Notes under the pieces: generated by a model | Told to the model about the DNA's origin: nothing | The model's database searches: none | Seen by the model: the letters and a program-made list of their open reading frames with translations, nothing else | Position numbers and translations under genes: made by a program | Assembly (NCBI RefSeq): GCF_014062345.1 | Contig: NZ_JACGLS010000002.1 | Span: forward strand, 248,001 to 312,000 | Source: Tenacibaculum pelagium | Lineage (GTDB): Bacteria; Bacteroidota; Bacteroidia; Flavobacteriales; Flavobacteriaceae | Length of the DNA stretch: 64,000 bases | Direction of reading: 5' to 3' | Part shown: positions 1-8,929 of the stretch, in pieces | How the letters are laid out: each line of letters starts with the position of its first letter | How positions within the stretch are numbered: position 1 is the stretch's first letter

Positions 1-1
1 T

Positions 2-721
2 CCGAATAGATTAGAAAAGGCTAAACAAATCATCTCTAAAACTATAGACAAACTTGGTAGCGATAGAGTTGGTATTATTATTTACGCTGGTAATTCATAC
101 CCTTTATTACCAATTACTACCGATCATGCAGCAGCAAAAATGTTTTTACAAAATGCTAATCCTGATATGGTTTCAAGCCAAGGAACTGCAATTAACGAAG
201 CATTAACCTTAGCTAAAACCTATTATAATAACGACGAACAAACCAATCGTTTTTTAATTATTATTTCTGATGGAGAAGATCATCAAGAGGAGGAAACTCG
301 AAAAATAATGCAAGGTTTAGAAAGCGAAGGTGTAAAAACATACACTATTGGTGTTGGTACAGAAAAAGGTGGACCAATTCCTATAAAATTAAATGGCGCA
401 CTTATTGGTTATAAAAAAGATAGAAAAGGAGAAACTGTTATTACCAAAAGAAAATCTGATGTTTTAAAAAGCATTGCAAACACTTCAAACGGTGAATATA
501 TCGATGGTAATAGAACTGAACATCCGGTAGAGAAAATTGAAAAAATTATTGGAAACGCTCAGAAAAGTGAGTTTGAAACCAAACAATTTTCAGATTACAA
601 AGATCAGTTTCAATGGTTTTTAGGTATTGGTTTATTCTTTTTAATTATTGATTTATTTTTCTTCGAAAGAAAAACAAAATGGGTTAAAAAAGTAGATTTA
701 TTTAATGAAGAAGATTCATAG
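2..721 (+). CDS. batB: BatB-like VWA-domain protein, 5' end outside the window
   Basis: The reading frame is open from base 2, so the gene begins before the window; the first internal ATG (base 140) is not the start. What is visible is the C-terminal two thirds of a von Willebrand factor A domain (GSDRVGIIIYAGNSYPLLP, then a LIIISDGEDHQEE strand with the DGED metal-site region), followed by one membrane-spanning segment (FQWFLGIGLFFLIIDLFFF) and a short basic tail. In Bacteroidota, BatA/BatB are paired VWA membrane proteins of the aerotolerance (Bat) operon. The stop overlaps the batC start region, and batC, batD and batE follow, which fixes the assignment. The precise biochemical role of Bat proteins is unknown. 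Confidence 0.9.
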   Translation, partial: PNRLEKAKQIISKTIDKLGSDRVGIIIYAGNSYPLLPITTDHAAAKMFLQNANPDMVSSQGTAINEALTLAKTYYNNDEQTNRFLIIISDGEDHQEEETRKIMQGLESEGVKTYTIGVGTEKGGPIPIKLNGALIGYKKDRKGETVITKRKSDVLKSIANTSNGEYIDGNRTEHPVEKIEKIIGNAQKSEFETKQFSDYKDQFQWFLGIGLFFLIIDLFFFERKTKWVKKVDLFNEEDS

Positions 722-1547
722 AATGAAACATGTAAAAAATATACTACTCTTATTTTTAATGTTGATATCAATAAATATATCAGCACAACAAGACACGTTA
801 AAACTACAACGAGAAGCACGTGCTTTATTAAGAGATGGAAATAAATTATACAATAAACAAAAGTTCGACGCAGCTGCTATTGCTTATAGAAAGGCTTTAG
901 ATAAAGACAGTAAATACGAAAAAGCTAGCTACAACTTTGGAAACACCTTGTATCAAGAAAAAAAATACAAAGAAGCAGTTGCTCAGTTTGAAGTAACAGC
1001 TAAAACAGCAAAAGATAAATTTGCTAAAGCAGAAGCCTATCATAATATTGGAAATGCACAAATGGAGCAAAAACAATATCAACAAGCTGTCGATGCTTAT
1101 AAAAATGCTTTAAGAAAAAATCCTAACGACGATGAGACGCGTTATAATTTAGCAGTTGCTCAAAAGAATTTAAAGAAGCAGCAACAAAATCAGAAAGATA
1201 AAAAGGATAAAAATAAAGACAAAAAAAATCAGGATAAGAAAGATCAAAAAAATAAAGACGACAAAGACAAGAAAAACGATAAGGATAAAGATAAAAAAGG
1301 CGACAATAAGGATAAAAAGGACGATAAGAAAGATCAAGAAAACAAAGACAAACAAGATCAGAACAAGCCTAACAAAAACGATAAAAAAGACCAAAAACAA
1401 AAGCCTAAACCACAGCCAGGGAAAATGACTCCTGAGCAAATGAAGCAATTACTTGAGAGTTTAAATAATGAGGAAAAGAAAACTCAAAAGAAAATGAATG
1501 TAAAAAAATCGAAAGGGAAAAAAGTAAAACAAGAAAAAGATTGGTAG
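705..1547 (+). CDS. batC: BatC-like TPR protein with charged low-complexity tail
   Basis: Starts at 705 or at the ATG at 723; both give a signal peptide (ILLLFLMLISINISAQ), and 705 overlaps batB by 17 nt, so the genes are coupled. Residues about 30-150 form tetratricopeptide repeats (YNFGNTLYQEKKYKEAVAQF; YHNIGNAQMEQKQYQQAVDA). Residues about 155-235 are almost entirely K, D, N and Q, and the tail is a lysine-rich helix after a PEQMKQLLESL stretch. The protein is probably exported to the periplasm or inner-membrane surface and works with the other Bat proteins. The low-complexity stretch is A-rich and creates long artefactual antisense reading frames. Confidence 0.87.
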   Translation: MKKIHRMKHVKNILLLFLMLISINISAQQDTLKLQREARALLRDGNKLYNKQKFDAAAIAYRKALDKDSKYEKASYNFGNTLYQEKKYKEAVAQFEVTAKTAKDKFAKAEAYHNIGNAQMEQKQYQQAVDAYKNALRKNPNDDETRYNLAVAQKNLKKQQQNQKDKKDKNKDKKNQDKKDQKNKDDKDKKNDKDKDKKGDNKDKKDDKKDQENKDKQDQNKPNKNDKKDQKQKPKPQPGKMTPEQMKQLLESLNNEEKKTQKKMNVKKSKGKKVKQEKDW

Positions 1548-1589
1548 TTTTTAATCTTTAAAAGATTGTTATTTTTACGTTTTTTGAAA

Positions 1590-3359
1590 ATGAATATGAA
1601 GTTGAAATTATACATATCGTTAGTATTTAGTTTTATTACATTTCTTGTAAATGCACAAGATAATATTATAACTGCCACTGTTAGTAAAAACAAACTGGGA
1701 GTAAATCAACGTTTAAGAGTTACGTTTGCTATAAAAAAACAAGGGGGTGATAATTTTAAAGCTCCAAATTTCAATAATTTCAAAATTGTTGGTGGGCCAA
1801 GTCAAGCTATTAGTCAATCCTATAAAAATGGTAAACTTTCTTTTTCTCAGTCTTACTCATATATTCTACAGCCTAAAAGAAAAGGTGAACTTAATATTGG
1901 TGCAGCTAGTATTGAGATGAACGGTAAAACCATAAAATCTAATCCAGTAAAAATTATAGTATTAGATGCGGTTGATTTGCCAAAAAACCCGAATGACCCT
2001 AATTATATAGCCAATCAAAATATTCATTTGGTTGCTGAAATTTCTAAATCAAACCCATATGTAGGTGAAGGAATTTATGTTGAATTCCGTTTATATTTTA
2101 GTGAAAATGTAGGTATTTATGATAATGCTATTACCGAAGCTCCCCAATACAATGGCTTCTGGAATCAAGAAATTAAGCGAAATGGCACACCCGTAAAAAT
2201 GGGAAAATATAATGGTGAACGTTACCGTTATGCAGTTTTACATAAAGCTTTATTAATTCCAACCAAAGATGGTAAACTAACCATAGATCCAATTAAAATG
2301 GATATTATTGTTGCTGTACCTACTGGACGTGCAGATTTTTTTGGAAATGCAATTACAAGGCAAGTACGAAAAGAATTTGCGTCAGCTAAAAAAATAGTTA
2401 GAGCTAAAGCATTGCCTCTAGAAAATAAACCTGAAGATTTTACAGGTGCTGTTGGAGAGTTTTCTTTTGATGTTTCATTAAGTAAACATACTTTAAAAGC
2501 AAATGAATCATCTCAAATTAAAGTTGCGGTTAACGGAAAAGGAAATTTAAAATTATTCGAACTTCCTAAAATCGAAACTCCAAAGGAACTTGAAGTATAT
2601 CACCCTGAAAGAAAAGAAAAAGTTGCTATTACATCTTCTGGATTAAAAGGTAATGTAACTGATAGCTACACTGTAGTTCCTGAGTTTAAAGGAAAATATA
2701 AAATTCCTAAAACCAGTTTCTCATACTTTAATCCTAAGGAAAAAGTATATCAAACAATTACTACAGACGATTTATATGTTGATGTTTTAGAAGGAAAGTC
2801 ACTACCAACTAATAACGACGCTAACCAAGTTACAAAGCAGGATGTAAAAGTTACAGGCGATAATTTTAGATACATTCAAACTGCAAGTAGTTTAGAACCA
2901 ATATCAACTTCTGATTTCTTCAAGACACCATTATATTACGTTTTATTACTATTACCTATTATAGCAATCCCTGTAGGAATTTTTATTAATAAGAAGAAAG
3001 AAGAAAGAGATGGCGACATTGTTGGTAATAAATTAAGAAAGGCCGATAAACTAGCTAAAAAGTATTTATCAGAAGCTCAAAAACAATTAGGAAATAAAGA
3101 AGCCTTTTACGAAGCTTTAGAAAGAGCGTTACATAATTATTTAAAAGCAAAATTAGGAGTAGAAACTTCTGATATTAGCCGTGATAAAATCACTGATTTA
3201 TTACAAAACAAACAAATCGACAATACAACTATTAAAAGCTTTATAGATGTATTGAACGATTGTGACTTTGCTCGATACACACCGATTACCAACGTACAAA
3301 TGAAAGAAGAGTACGAAAAGGCTAAACAAGTAATTACTCAATTAGATAAGCAATTATAA
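1590..3359 (+). CDS. batD: BatD-like membrane protein
   Basis: About 590 residues. I chose the ATG at 1590 (a second ATG is at 1596) over the upstream TTG at 1566 because it places a clean signal peptide (LYISLVFSFITFLVNAQD) at the N-terminus. Residues about 20-420 are a beta-rich extracytoplasmic region of the BatD/oxygen-tolerance family, followed by a single transmembrane helix (LYYVLLLLPIIAIPVGIFI) and a cytoplasmic helical domain of about 130 residues that starts with KKKEERDGD. It lies in the Bat operon between batC and batE; its stop TAA overlaps the batE ATG by one base. It likely scaffolds the VWA partners at the membrane (inference). Confidence 0.88.
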   Translation: MNMKLKLYISLVFSFITFLVNAQDNIITATVSKNKLGVNQRLRVTFAIKKQGGDNFKAPNFNNFKIVGGPSQAISQSYKNGKLSFSQSYSYILQPKRKGELNIGAASIEMNGKTIKSNPVKIIVLDAVDLPKNPNDPNYIANQNIHLVAEISKSNPYVGEGIYVEFRLYFSENVGIYDNAITEAPQYNGFWNQEIKRNGTPVKMGKYNGERYRYAVLHKALLIPTKDGKLTIDPIKMDIIVAVPTGRADFFGNAITRQVRKEFASAKKIVRAKALPLENKPEDFTGAVGEFSFDVSLSKHTLKANESSQIKVAVNGKGNLKLFELPKIETPKELEVYHPERKEKVAITSSGLKGNVTDSYTVVPEFKGKYKIPKTSFSYFNPKEKVYQTITTDDLYVDVLEGKSLPTNNDANQVTKQDVKVTGDNFRYIQTASSLEPISTSDFFKTPLYYVLLLLPIIAIPVGIFINKKKEERDGDIVGNKLRKADKLAKKYLSEAQKQLGNKEAFYEALERALHNYLKAKLGVETSDISRDKITDLLQNKQIDNTTIKSFIDVLNDCDFARYTPITNVQMKEEYEKAKQVITQLDKQL

Positions 3360-4111
3360 TGAACAAGATTATTGTACTATTATTCTTATTAGTTTCAAGT
3401 ATTTCATTCGCTCAAACTGCTGATGATTTATTTGAGAATGCAAATGCTTTATATAAAGAAGGTAACTATCAAAAAGCTATTGAATTATACAAACAGATTG
3501 AAAATAAAAAAGAAGTTTCTTCTGAACTTTATTACAATTTAGGAAATGCTTATTACAAATTAAATAAAGTTGCTCCGTCAATTTATAATTATGAAAAAGC
3601 ATTGCAATTAGATCCTTTAAATGAAGATGCTCAGAATAACTTAATAATAGCAAATCGTTTAACTTTAGATAGAATTGAAGAACTTCCTAAATCTGTTTTT
3701 CAAAAAATAAATAAAAACGTTTTACAAAAACTAACCTATAACCAGTGGGCTGCGCTTACTATCTTTTTATCCTTTATAGCAGCTACTTTATTTTTGCTTT
3801 TCTACTTTTCTTATACACCCAATAAAAAAAGGTTGTACTTCACCACAAGTATTATCTCTTTCTTATTATTGATTGTAACTTTAGTAATCACATTTACGCA
3901 ACACAACCAAACAAAAAATACAATTGAAGCAATAATATTTGCTGAAGAAATAGAAGTGAAAAATGCTCCTACAATAGATGCAAACGAAATATTTACGTTA
4001 CACGAAGGAACAAAAGTGAATGTTTTAGACTCTGTTGATAATTGGAAAAAAATAAAATTGGTTGATGGTAAAATCGGTTGGATAAAAAAAGAAGCCCTTA
4101 GATTACTATAA
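3359..4111 (+). CDS. batE: BatE-like TPR and SH3-domain protein
   Basis: 250 residues. Signal peptide (IIVLLFLLVSSISFAQ), then two TPR units (DLFENANALYKEGNYQKAIE; YYNLGNAYYKLNKVAPSIYN), two membrane helices around residues 130-185, and a C-terminal bacterial SH3 domain (KVNVLDSVDNWKKIKLVDG, then GWIKKEALRLL). This order (TPR, two helices, SH3) is the usual form of BatE, the last gene of the aerotolerance operon. It is translationally coupled to batD by a TAATG overlap. No convincing terminator follows. Confidence 0.85.
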   Translation: MNKIIVLLFLLVSSISFAQTADDLFENANALYKEGNYQKAIELYKQIENKKEVSSELYYNLGNAYYKLNKVAPSIYNYEKALQLDPLNEDAQNNLIIANRLTLDRIEELPKSVFQKINKNVLQKLTYNQWAALTIFLSFIAATLFLLFYFSYTPNKKRLYFTTSIISFLLLIVTLVITFTQHNQTKNTIEAIIFAEEIEVKNAPTIDANEIFTLHEGTKVNVLDSVDNWKKIKLVDGKIGWIKKEALRLL

Positions 4112-4151
4112 TTTTTAAAATTATTTAACATTTTATTCTCTTCTATCCTAT

Positions 4152-4159
4152 TATATTTG
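4152..4159 (+). promoter_or_regulatory. -7 promoter box upstream of the 98-aa gene
   Basis: TATATTTG fits the Bacteroidota -7 consensus TAnnTTTG and lies 16 nt before the start codon. No TTG at the expected -33 distance was found, so support is from one box only. Confidence 0.45.
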
Positions 4160-4175
4160 CGTTTGATTAAAAAAA

Positions 4176-4472
4176 ATGTATAAAACCCTCTTCGCATACA
4201 TACTAACTCTTACGCTACTTTCTACAGTAGCTATTCCTACTTATTTTAGTATTACCGAAGAAATATACGAATCATCATTAGTTATTGATATAGAAGAAGA
4301 TACTGATGGAAATGAGAAATCTGAAAAGAATGAGCTTAAAATTATTAGCTTACCTTTAAGTTTTTCATCTTCTTGTGTACATTTTTCTTCAGAAAAAACA
4401 AACTCTTATCAATCGAATCAATATAATTCTGTTTCTAGTACTCTAGAATCTCCCCCTCCCGAGTATTGTTAA
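4176..4472 (+). CDS. Small exported or membrane-anchored protein, unknown function
   Basis: 98 residues with a hydrophobic N-terminus (LFAYILTLTLLSTVAIPTYF) that can act as a signal or anchor, an acidic stretch (DIEEDTDGNEKSEKNE), a Ser-rich region and the unusual end SPPPEYC. I do not recognise a named family, although small proteins ending in PPPE plus an aromatic or valine are, to my recollection, common in Flavobacteriia. It has its own -7 box and lies 185 nt ahead of the SulP/carbonic anhydrase group, but nothing shows that it works with them. The single cysteine near the C-terminus (and another at about residue 66) may matter. Reading-frame quality is good, function unknown. Confidence 0.7.
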   Translation: MYKTLFAYILTLTLLSTVAIPTYFSITEEIYESSLVIDIEEDTDGNEKSEKNELKIISLPLSFSSSCVHFSSEKTNSYQSNQYNSVSSTLESPPPEYC

Positions 4473-4657
4473 AAATTGATTACTGTATATTTTTTGAAAC
4501 CAAGTTAAATTTATCATTGGTACTTCTAATTATGTTTAAATAGTATCTCTATTTTAAACCTTCAGTAATAATCTTATTTCAACTTGTGCTTTTTAAGCGC
4601 AAACCGTCAATTATTATTTAAATTTTTAAAACAACCGTTTAGGTTAAAATTACATTT

Positions 4658-6190
4658 ATGTTTAAAACAATTAAAAGCGACTTGCCTGCAAGTATCGTAG
4701 TATTTTTCGTCGCATTACCATTATGTTTAGGTATTGCATTAGCCAGTGGGGCTCCATTATTTTCTGGATTAATTGCCGGAATCGTAGGTGGGGTCATAGT
4801 AGGTAGTATTAGTGGATCTAAAATTGGAGTTAGTGGACCTGCTGCTGGTTTAGCAGCTATTGTACTAACTTCTATTGCTTCTTTGGGAGGTTTCGAAAAC
4901 TTCTTAGTAGCAGTAGTTTTAGGTGGTGTTATTCAGTTAATCCTTGGAGTAGTAAAAGCTGGAGTTATTGGATACTACTTTCCATCTTCAGTAATTAAAG
5001 GAATGTTAACTGGTATTGGTATCATCATTATTATGAAACAGATTCCATTTTTCTTTGGTTATGATAAATCTATAGGAGGTTTCTCAATGGATGCTATTAA
5101 TGTAGGATCTACAGTTATTGGAGTTATCAGTTTAGGAATCTTAATTTTATGGCAACAAGTATTATCTAAAAAAGGAAAAATTTTCCAATTAGTACAAGGA
5201 CCATTAGTAGCGGTTGTTGTGGGTATTATTTTTTATGTAATTACTCAAGGAAGCGAACAATTAGCTATACATGCAAAGCAATTGGTTAGTGTACCTGTAC
5301 CAGAAAGTATGGATTCTTTCTTAGGACAATTTACATTTCCTAATTTTGATGTAATAACAAATAAAGATGTATGGATCGTTGCTTTTACAATTGCAGTTGT
5401 AGCAAGTTTAGAAACATTATTATGTGTGGAAGCTACTGATAAATTAGATCCAGACAAAAATGTTACTCCTACAAACAGAGAGTTATTAGCTCAAGGTGTT
5501 GGAAACATTGTTTCAGGATTAGTTGGTGGATTACCAGTAACACAAGTTATTGTTCGTAGTTCTGCAAATATTCAATCAGGTGGTAAAAGTAAAATGTCAG
5601 CCATCATTCACGGATTTTTATTATTAATTTCAGTAATATTAATTCCAACTTTATTAAATAAAATACCTTTATCTGTTTTAGCAGCTGTATTATTAATTGT
5701 TGGTTATAAATTAGCGAACCCTTCTACATTTATCAATATGTATAAATTAGGAAGAAAGCAATTTATTCCATTCATGGCTACAGTTTTACCAATGGTAGTT
5801 ACTGGTGATTTATTATTAGGTATTGGGTTAGGATTAGCTGTTGGTATTGTTGTAATTTTATATAAAAACTACCAAAATTCTCACTTCTTACATATTGAAG
5901 ATAAGAGTAACGGAGTTCATAAAATTAAAATGACTTTAGCTGAAGAGGTTACTTTCTTTAACAAAGGAGCAATCTTAAAAGAATTAGACAGTCTTCCTGA
6001 AAACACGTATTTAGAATTAGACGTAAGACAAACAAGATACTTAGATAATGATATTATTGAAATATTAGAAGACTTCGCTTACAAAGCAAAAGAAAGAAGC
6101 ATCGATATTAAATTAATTTCTGAAAGAGGTATTGTAGAAAACCCTGAAAGTTTTATAGAGTTTTTCAAACTTCGCCCACAATCAGCTTAA
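4658..6190 (+). CDS. SulP family anion transporter (first copy), probable bicarbonate transporter
   Basis: 510 residues, all-membrane core of about 12-14 helices (starts LPASIVVFFVALPLCLGIAL) with the SulP signature region (KIGVSGPAAGLAAIVL) and a short C-terminal STAS-like domain from about residue 430. In STAS domains of anti-sigma antagonists the central motif is DSSG; here it reads YLDNDIIEIL, so the phosphorylatable serine is absent. SulP proteins move sulfate, bicarbonate or related anions, and sequence alone does not fix the substrate. The neighbouring second SulP gene and a beta-carbonic anhydrase favour bicarbonate. The long upstream gap (186 nt) holds AT-rich sequence without a clear promoter. 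Confidence 0.85.
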   Translation: MFKTIKSDLPASIVVFFVALPLCLGIALASGAPLFSGLIAGIVGGVIVGSISGSKIGVSGPAAGLAAIVLTSIASLGGFENFLVAVVLGGVIQLILGVVKAGVIGYYFPSSVIKGMLTGIGIIIIMKQIPFFFGYDKSIGGFSMDAINVGSTVIGVISLGILILWQQVLSKKGKIFQLVQGPLVAVVVGIIFYVITQGSEQLAIHAKQLVSVPVPESMDSFLGQFTFPNFDVITNKDVWIVAFTIAVVASLETLLCVEATDKLDPDKNVTPTNRELLAQGVGNIVSGLVGGLPVTQVIVRSSANIQSGGKSKMSAIIHGFLLLISVILIPTLLNKIPLSVLAAVLLIVGYKLANPSTFINMYKLGRKQFIPFMATVLPMVVTGDLLLGIGLGLAVGIVVILYKNYQNSHFLHIEDKSNGVHKIKMTLAEEVTFFNKGAILKELDSLPENTYLELDVRQTRYLDNDIIEILEDFAYKAKERSIDIKLISERGIVENPESFIEFFKLRPQSA

Positions 6191-6201
6191 ACTTAAAACA
6201 C

Positions 6202-6233
6202 AGAGTGCTTTTATCTTTTTTTAAAAGCACTCT
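6202..6233 (+). terminator. Hairpin between the two SulP genes
   Basis: A perfect 12-bp stem (AGAGTGCTTTTA 6202-6213 with its complement 6222-6233) and an 8-nt T-rich loop. There is no good T tract after the stem, so it may be a weak terminator, an RNA-stability hairpin or a processing site that separates expression of the two transporters. Confidence 0.55.
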
Positions 6234-6345
6234 TAACTATAACTTCCTTTACAACAAACCCTTATTTAAAATTTCTAAAGAAATAAGTATAGAAATAAGA
6301 TAAAAATTTTTAGTATTTTTAAGAAATTACTAGCCTTAATTATTT

Positions 6346-8217
6346 ATGAAAAACTTATTTAGTAACTTAAAAGGAGATTTATTTGGCGGTATTACTGCCG
6401 GTATTGTTGCACTACCTTTAGCTTTAGCTTTTGGAGTTAGTTCTGGGTTGGGTCCCAGTGCAGGTTTATATGGAGCGATTTTTATCGCTTTCTTCGCTGC
6501 TTTATTTGGGGGTACCGATACACAAATTTCAGGACCAACAGCACCAATGACCGCAGTAAGTATGGTTGTTATTGCAAGTATTATAGCTGCTAATGATGGT
6601 GATGTTAGTAAAGCATTACCAACCATTTTAATGGTTTTTTTACTTGCTGGATTAATGCAAATTGGTTTAGGTGTAATTGGTATAGGGAAATATATACGTT
6701 ATATCCCCTACCCTGTAGTATCTGGTTTTATGACTGCTATAGGTCTGATTATTTTAATTACACAAATATTACCATCTATAGGATATTATCCTAAAGAAGA
6801 CATAGAGTATGTAAATAAGTTTAAACCGTTTGTAGAGGAAGTTATTTTAGAAAATATTTTAAAGGAAGAAGCTGAAGAAGGAATATTAGTTTTAGAAGAC
6901 TTTAAAGAAACTATTAGAAGAGCTGAAAAAATTACGCAAGCTGATATTATAAAAGAAAGTGAAAATTTAGCTGCGAATGAAGCTGCAGGTGTTTTAGGAA
7001 CCCTTAAAGTACTACCTAGAGCTTTAAAAAACATTAGTTGGTTAGAACTTGCTTTAGCATTAGGAACCATTTTTATCATCTATGGTTTTAAACGAATAAC
7101 AACCGCTGTACCAAGCACATTGGTCTCTTTAGTTGTTATGACAGGTATTGCTTTAGGTTTTGGGTTAGACTATAGACCTATTGAAGAAATTCCTAGTGGA
7201 TTTCCAATACCTAATCTAGAAATGTTTACCAACTTTAGTTTGGGCAGTTTAACACCATATGTTTTCACAGCCTTAACTTTAGCTTTATTAGGAGCCATTG
7301 ACTCTTTATTAACATCTGTAGTAGCAGATAATATGACCAAGACCAAACATAAACCTAATAAAGAATTAATAGGCCAAGGAATTGGAAATAGTATTGCTGC
7401 TGTTTTTGGTGGTATTCCTGGAGCTGGAGCAACAATTAGAACTGTTGTAAACATCAACTCTGGTGGTAAAACTAAACTATCAGGTATGATTGCAGGAATT
7501 ATGCTTCTTATAATACTTTTAGGCTTAGGTCCTATTGCTTCGAAAATTCCAGCTGCAGTATTAGCAGGGATATTAATTACTGTAGGTATTGGTGTAATGG
7601 ATTATAAAGGTTTAAAAGCCATTCCTGTATTACCGAGAGATACTAAAATTGGTCCTTTTAAAGTAAGTTCTGAAGTTATTATAATGCTAGTAGTATTATT
7701 CCTTTCAACATTTTGGAATTTAGTATATGCTGTAGGTATTGGTTTAGTAATTGCTTCGTTAATGTTTATGAAAAAAATTGGTGATTTAACTGCTGAACGT
7801 TCAGATGTAAAATCACTAAAGAAAGAAAAAGCTTGGACGGATGAAAAAAACTTTCCAGAAGAATTAAAAGAAGAGGTATTTATTAAACATATTAAAGGTC
7901 CTTTATTTTTTGGTTCTACAAGCGATTTTCAGGCATTAACAAAACAAATCCCTAAAACTGCATCGACAGTAATCATGCGTTTAGATAGAATGCAATATAT
8001 GGATCAGTCTGGTTTATACGCCATGGAAGACATGATTCAAGACTTAAAATCAAACGGTACTCATGTACAGGTTCTTTTCGTAGGTTTACTAAGACAACCT
8101 CGTTATATGATGGAACGTATTGATATTATCCCAGATTTTATCCCAGAAGATCATATTTTTGATTCTTTTGATGATTGTATCGTTTGGGTAAAACAAAACG
8201 TAGAAGACACACATTAA
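6346..8217 (+). CDS. SulP family anion transporter (second copy) with STAS domain
   Basis: 623 residues. The membrane core has the SulP signature (TQISGPTAPMTAVSMVV) and the paired half-helix region (GGIPGAGATIRTVVNINSGG). The C-terminal STAS domain (about residues 500-620) carries the DQSG form of the DSSG motif (MQYMDQSGLYAMEDM), unlike the first copy. Compared with the first copy there is an extra hydrophilic insertion at about residues 150-225, rich in Glu and Lys, between membrane segments. It is followed after 26 nt by the carbonic anhydrase gene, which suggests co-transcription and bicarbonate as the substrate (inference). SulP proteins of this type often use sodium or protons. Confidence 0.88.
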   Translation: MKNLFSNLKGDLFGGITAGIVALPLALAFGVSSGLGPSAGLYGAIFIAFFAALFGGTDTQISGPTAPMTAVSMVVIASIIAANDGDVSKALPTILMVFLLAGLMQIGLGVIGIGKYIRYIPYPVVSGFMTAIGLIILITQILPSIGYYPKEDIEYVNKFKPFVEEVILENILKEEAEEGILVLEDFKETIRRAEKITQADIIKESENLAANEAAGVLGTLKVLPRALKNISWLELALALGTIFIIYGFKRITTAVPSTLVSLVVMTGIALGFGLDYRPIEEIPSGFPIPNLEMFTNFSLGSLTPYVFTALTLALLGAIDSLLTSVVADNMTKTKHKPNKELIGQGIGNSIAAVFGGIPGAGATIRTVVNINSGGKTKLSGMIAGIMLLIILLGLGPIASKIPAAVLAGILITVGIGVMDYKGLKAIPVLPRDTKIGPFKVSSEVIIMLVVLFLSTFWNLVYAVGIGLVIASLMFMKKIGDLTAERSDVKSLKKEKAWTDEKNFPEELKEEVFIKHIKGPLFFGSTSDFQALTKQIPKTASTVIMRLDRMQYMDQSGLYAMEDMIQDLKSNGTHVQVLFVGLLRQPRYMMERIDIIPDFIPEDHIFDSFDDCIVWVKQNVEDTH

Positions 8218-8243
8218 TTAAAAAATATTAACATTTAAAAAAT

Positions 8244-8873
8244 ATGAGAAATACAGCTATTACAAAAGACGTACAAGGAGGATTAACACCTAATTCTGTT
8301 TTACAAGATTTATTAGACGGTAACAACCGCTATACTAACGATAATTTAACTGCTTCTAACGTATCTGAGTTAGTAAAGCAAACAACTGGAGGACAATTTC
8401 CTAAAGCAGTAATTTTATCATGTATCGATTCACGTGTGCCAGTAGAAATGGTTTTTGACCAAACAATTGGAGATGTTTTTGTTGCTCGTGTAGCAGGAAA
8501 CTTCGAAAACGTAGATATTTTAGGAAGTATGGAATATTCTTGTGCTGTTGCTGGAAGTAAATTAGTAATGGTATTAGGTCATGAAAGTTGTGGAGCTGTA
8601 AAGGCTGCCTGCGACGGAGTTGAATTAGGAAACATTACTGCAATGTTAGATAATATTATTCCTGCTGCTAAATTATCTTCAGAACAAGTAGAAGGAGAAG
8701 CTAATTCATCTAACGCTGAGTTTGTTGCTAAAACGGTTGAAAACAATGTAAGATTAACTATGGATCGTATCCGTGAAAAGAGTAAGATTTTACAAGAGAT
8801 GGAAGATAATGGTGAAATTCAAATTGTTGGAGGAGTATACTCTTTAACTACAGGAAAGGTGACGATGATTTAA
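8244..8873 (+). CDS. Beta-class carbonic anhydrase
   Basis: 209 residues. All expected zinc-site residues are present: Cys60 and Asp62-Arg64 in SCIDSRVPVEMVF, and His113 with Cys116 in GHESCGAVKAA. The enzyme interconverts CO2 and bicarbonate. No signal peptide is evident, so it should act in the cytoplasm, where it would supply or consume bicarbonate delivered by the SulP transporter encoded 26 nt upstream. The transcript ends at a strong hairpin just after the gene. Length is usual for the family. Confidence 0.95.
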   Translation: MRNTAITKDVQGGLTPNSVLQDLLDGNNRYTNDNLTASNVSELVKQTTGGQFPKAVILSCIDSRVPVEMVFDQTIGDVFVARVAGNFENVDILGSMEYSCAVAGSKLVMVLGHESCGAVKAACDGVELGNITAMLDNIIPAAKLSSEQVEGEANSSNAEFVAKTVENNVRLTMDRIREKSKILQEMEDNGEIQIVGGVYSLTTGKVTMI

Positions 8874-8890
8874 TTACCTTATCATTTTAT

Positions 8891-8929
8891 AAAATTAAAA
8901 ATCCGAAGCATAAGCTTCGGATTTTTTTA
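8891..8929. terminator. Bidirectional terminator between carbonic anhydrase and cvpA genes
   Basis: Stem ATCCGAAGC (8901-8909) and complement (8914-8922) with a 4-nt loop, an A-rich run before and seven Ts after. It can serve both convergent genes; the T run touches the stop codon of the minus-strand gene. Confidence 0.9.

Noticed and set aside
1170..1448. Long antisense reading frame across batC
   Set aside because: It is the complement of the K/D-rich low-complexity tract and encodes only a Leu/Ile/Phe/Val run; no start signal or family is seen.
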